Shown piece after piece: positions 62,185 to 64,000 of a stretch of DNA of 64,000 nt (positions are counted from its first letter, which is position 1; each line of letters starts with the position of its first letter). Origin of the DNA: Comamonas suwonensis (lineage in GTDB: Bacteria; Pseudomonadota; Gammaproteobacteria; Burkholderiales; Burkholderiaceae_C); assembly GCF_012844455.2 (NCBI RefSeq), contig NZ_JABBCQ020000014.1:1-64000 (forward strand). Direction: 5' to 3'. The position numbers were made by a program, and so were the translations under genes. Under the pieces are notes generated by a model that made no database searches, had not been told where the DNA came from, and worked only from the letters and a program-made list of their open reading frames with translations.

Positions 62185-63075
62185 TCAACCCAGCCCCAGC
62201 GCCGTCACGCCCAGGGCAATCATGATGGCACCGGCAATACGCAGTCCTCGGTCGCCCTCACCCAGCAGCTTGCCACCGATCAGCGCCGCAAACAGCATGG
62301 ATACCTCTCGCGCCGGAGCGACATGCGAGATCGGTGCGCTTTGCACGGCATACAGCACCAGCACATAGGCAATAGGACTGAAGAAAGCCACGATGGCCGC
62401 ATAGCGCCACTGCAGACGCCACAGGCGCTTGGTCTCGGGCCAGTCCTGCACAGCCAGCGGCGCCAGAATCACCAGTCGGATCAGATTGCCCATGTAGTCC
62501 ACCAGAATGGGCGACATCAGCAGCACCTTGACGGCATAGCTGTCCACCACCGTATAGCTGGCGATGAACATACCCGTCAGCAAGCCGTAGTAGAGACCGG
62601 ACAGCACGCGCTGGCGTGCCTCGTCGTCTTTCCCTTCGCGGATGGCAATGATCATGCGCGGGCCGCCCGCAATCAAAAACACGCCGATCACCACGCCCGC
62701 AATACCCGCTGCACCCAGCGCGGAAATGCTCTCGCCCAGAAACAGCACCGCCACCAGCGATGACATCAGCGGCCCACTGCCGCGCGCCAGCGGATAGACC
62801 ACCGTCAGATCCGCCACCCGGTAGCCGCGCAGCAGCACCACGAAATAAGCCACATGCAGCAACGCGCTGGCCGTGACAAAAGCCCATTCCATCCAGCCCC
62901 AGCCCGGCACCACATCCTTGCCCAGCCACCAGCCCAGCGGCAGCCAGATGACCGCGTTCCAGACCGAGGTGTAGAGCGAAAAGCGGGCATCGCCACCCGC
63001 CTTCTTGGCCACGATATTCCAGCCCGAGTGAATCAGGCCGGCCAGAATGATGAGAGCAAAAGCTTGCAGTGACAT
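62185..63075 (-). CDS. EamA-type (DMT) small-molecule exporter, 296 aa
   Basis: About ten membrane helices in two EamA halves: the first opens with LAGLIHSGWNIVAKKAGGDA and has TVVYPLARGSGPLMSSLVAV; the second has LYAVQSAPISHVAPAREVSM. This is the two-fold layout of drug/metabolite exporters. Substrate unknown. It lies on the same strand as folE and LysE but with its own terminator-like hairpin upstream. Confidence 0.88.
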   Translation of the reverse strand: MSLQAFALIILAGLIHSGWNIVAKKAGGDARFSLYTSVWNAVIWLPLGWWLGKDVVPGWGWMEWAFVTASALLHVAYFVVLLRGYRVADLTVVYPLARGSGPLMSSLVAVLFLGESISALGAAGIAGVVIGVFLIAGGPRMIIAIREGKDDEARQRVLSGLYYGLLTGMFIASYTVVDSYAVKVLLMSPILVDYMGNLIRLVILAPLAVQDWPETKRLWRLQWRYAAIVAFFSPIAYVLVLYAVQSAPISHVAPAREVSMLFAALIGGKLLGEGDRGLRIAGAIMIALGVTALGLG

Positions 63076-63099
63076 GAGAGACAGAAACGCCAGAAATGC

Positions 63100-63126
63100 A
63101 AAAGGCCGCGCAACGCGCAGCCTTTT
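63100..63126 (-). terminator. Terminator after folE
   Basis: AAAAGGC / GCCTTTT outer arms with inner CGCG/CGCG form a long stem. The stretch from it to the folE stop contains a second, imperfect inverted repeat (CCCCTTGGG ... CTCAGGGGG, 63205-63238) of a kind I recall as recurrent in Comamonadaceae intergenic DNA. Confidence 0.6.
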
Positions 63127-63244
63127 AGAAGATCAGTTTTCAGTACAGAACACAGCCCAAGTCAGAGACTCCGAGCAAGGGCCGCCTCGCAGCAAAGGCG
63201 TCATCCCCTTGGGAGAAGGCGCGCAGCGACTCAGGGGGATTCAT

Positions 63245-63970
63245 TTACTTGCGGGCAGCAATCAGCGACAAGAATTCGCGACGCAGCTCGGAGTTGGTGA
63301 GGAAGGCCCCACGCATGACAGAGTTGAGCATCTTGGAGTCCATCTCGCGCACACCGCGCCAGGACATGCAAAAGTGCGAGGCTTCCATCACTACCGCCAG
63401 GCCGTCAGGGCGGGTCTTGTTCATGATCAGGTCAGCCAGCTGAATAATGGCTTCTTCCTGGATCTGCGGGCGACCCATGATCCAGTCCACCAGACGGGCG
63501 TACTTGGACAGGCCAATGACGTTGGTGTTCTTGTTGGGCAGCACGCCAATCCAGATCTTGCCCATGACGGGGCACAGGTGGTGGCTGCAGGCACTGCGCA
63601 CGGTGATGGGGCCGACAATCATCAGCTCGTTCAGGTGCTCGGCGTTGGGGAATTCGGTAATCGCTGGCTGATGCACATAGCGGCCGCGGAAGACCTCGTT
63701 CACATACATCTTGGCCACACGACGAGCCGTGGCGCGGGTGTTGTGATCGTTGGTGGTGTCGATGACCATGGAGTCGAGCACCGTCTGCATCTTCTCCTGG
63801 ACCTCGTCCAGCATCAGCTCCAGCTCGCCGGGCTCAATAAAATCGGCGATGTTGTCGTTGGCGTGAAAACGCTTGTTCGCCGCCTGCAGGCGCTCGCGGA
63901 TCTTGACCGAAACGGGCGTGCCCTCTTCAGTCTGTTTGTCTTTATTCATATCGGCGAGTTCTCTGAACAT
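63245..63970 (-). CDS. folE: GTP cyclohydrolase I
   Basis: 241 aa; the first enzyme of folate (and queuosine) synthesis. Zinc and substrate sites are VRSACSHHLCPVMGKIWIG (Cys, His, His) and MEASHFCMSWRGVRE (Cys). LSKYARLVDWIMGRPQIQE is the family's second signature. Start ATG 63970 or Met8 (63949); neither has a strong ribosome site. Complete at the 5' end within the window. Confidence 0.96.
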   Translation of the reverse strand: MFRELADMNKDKQTEEGTPVSVKIRERLQAANKRFHANDNIADFIEPGELELMLDEVQEKMQTVLDSMVIDTTNDHNTRATARRVAKMYVNEVFRGRYVHQPAITEFPNAEHLNELMIVGPITVRSACSHHLCPVMGKIWIGVLPNKNTNVIGLSKYARLVDWIMGRPQIQEEAIIQLADLIMNKTRPDGLAVVMEASHFCMSWRGVREMDSKMLNSVMRGAFLTNSELRREFLSLIAARK

Positions 63971-64000
63971 TCAAGAATGGTACCAGCGAATCAACTTCCC

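Noticed and set aside
1..64000. CRISPR arrays, rRNA genes, insertion-sequence transposases
   Set aside because: No regularly spaced repeats, no rRNA sequence and no transposase-like protein were seen.

Overview
The window is GC-rich chromosomal DNA from a betaproteobacterium of the Comamonadaceae, most likely Comamonas or a close relative. The evidence is the Burkholderiales-type core gene order on the right (hrcA, nadK, recN, rapZ, mutY, mutM, lolB, ispE, tRNA-Gln, prs, rplY, pth), CreBCD-type regulation, and short dispersed intergenic repeats of a kind I recall from Comamonadaceae. The left 36 kb is accessory DNA inserted at a tRNA(CAU) gene. The right 28 kb is core genome.

Layout of the accessory part: positions 1-1062 hold the 3' part of a tyrosine recombinase gene and a membrane-protein gene. 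At 1063-1109 and again at 27017-27064 there are 3' halves of the same CAU tRNA, each followed on the minus strand by its own terminator. The matching 5' half is at 35898-35936. Two elements are therefore stacked in one tRNA gene. Element A spans about 1110-27054 and element B about 27065-35897. Each begins with its own tyrosine recombinase and has tandem arm-type repeats near both ends. The crossover core is the anticodon loop (TTATGAGTC on the plus strand). Element A restored the tRNA with its own 3' half. Element B broke it, but carries a complete, different tRNA(CAU), of Ile2 type, 115 bp from its right junction.

Element A is a defence-type island. It holds a GHKL ATPase fused to a PD-(D/E)XK-like domain (5004-6986), a complete type I restriction-modification operon with a LOTUS-type protein gene and a YgjP-like metallopeptidase gene built in (13176-21010), and a methyltransferase/specificity fusion with decayed catalytic motifs next to a 57-residue membrane protein (21095-23109). 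It also has two unlisted small-protein genes, a decayed higBA toxin-antitoxin remnant, a papain-like (C39-like) peptidase operon, a second recombinase, a frameshifted lipoprotein gene, a Rep-like gene and an AlpA-type regulator. No conjugation genes are visible. Element B is a small mobilizable element with integrase, HTH-ankyrin protein, a UDG-like protein, a LprI-like lipoprotein, MobC and a MOB-HEN-type relaxase, and a candidate oriT.

The core part (35989-63970) holds the heat-shock repressor, NAD kinase, DNA repair genes (recN, mutY, mutM), RapZ, and the creBC two-component system with its target creD behind a perfect CreB box. It continues with outer-membrane lipoprotein sorting (lolB), isoprenoid and PRPP synthesis, translation genes, a five-gene peptide-type ABC transporter, two small-molecule exporters and folE.
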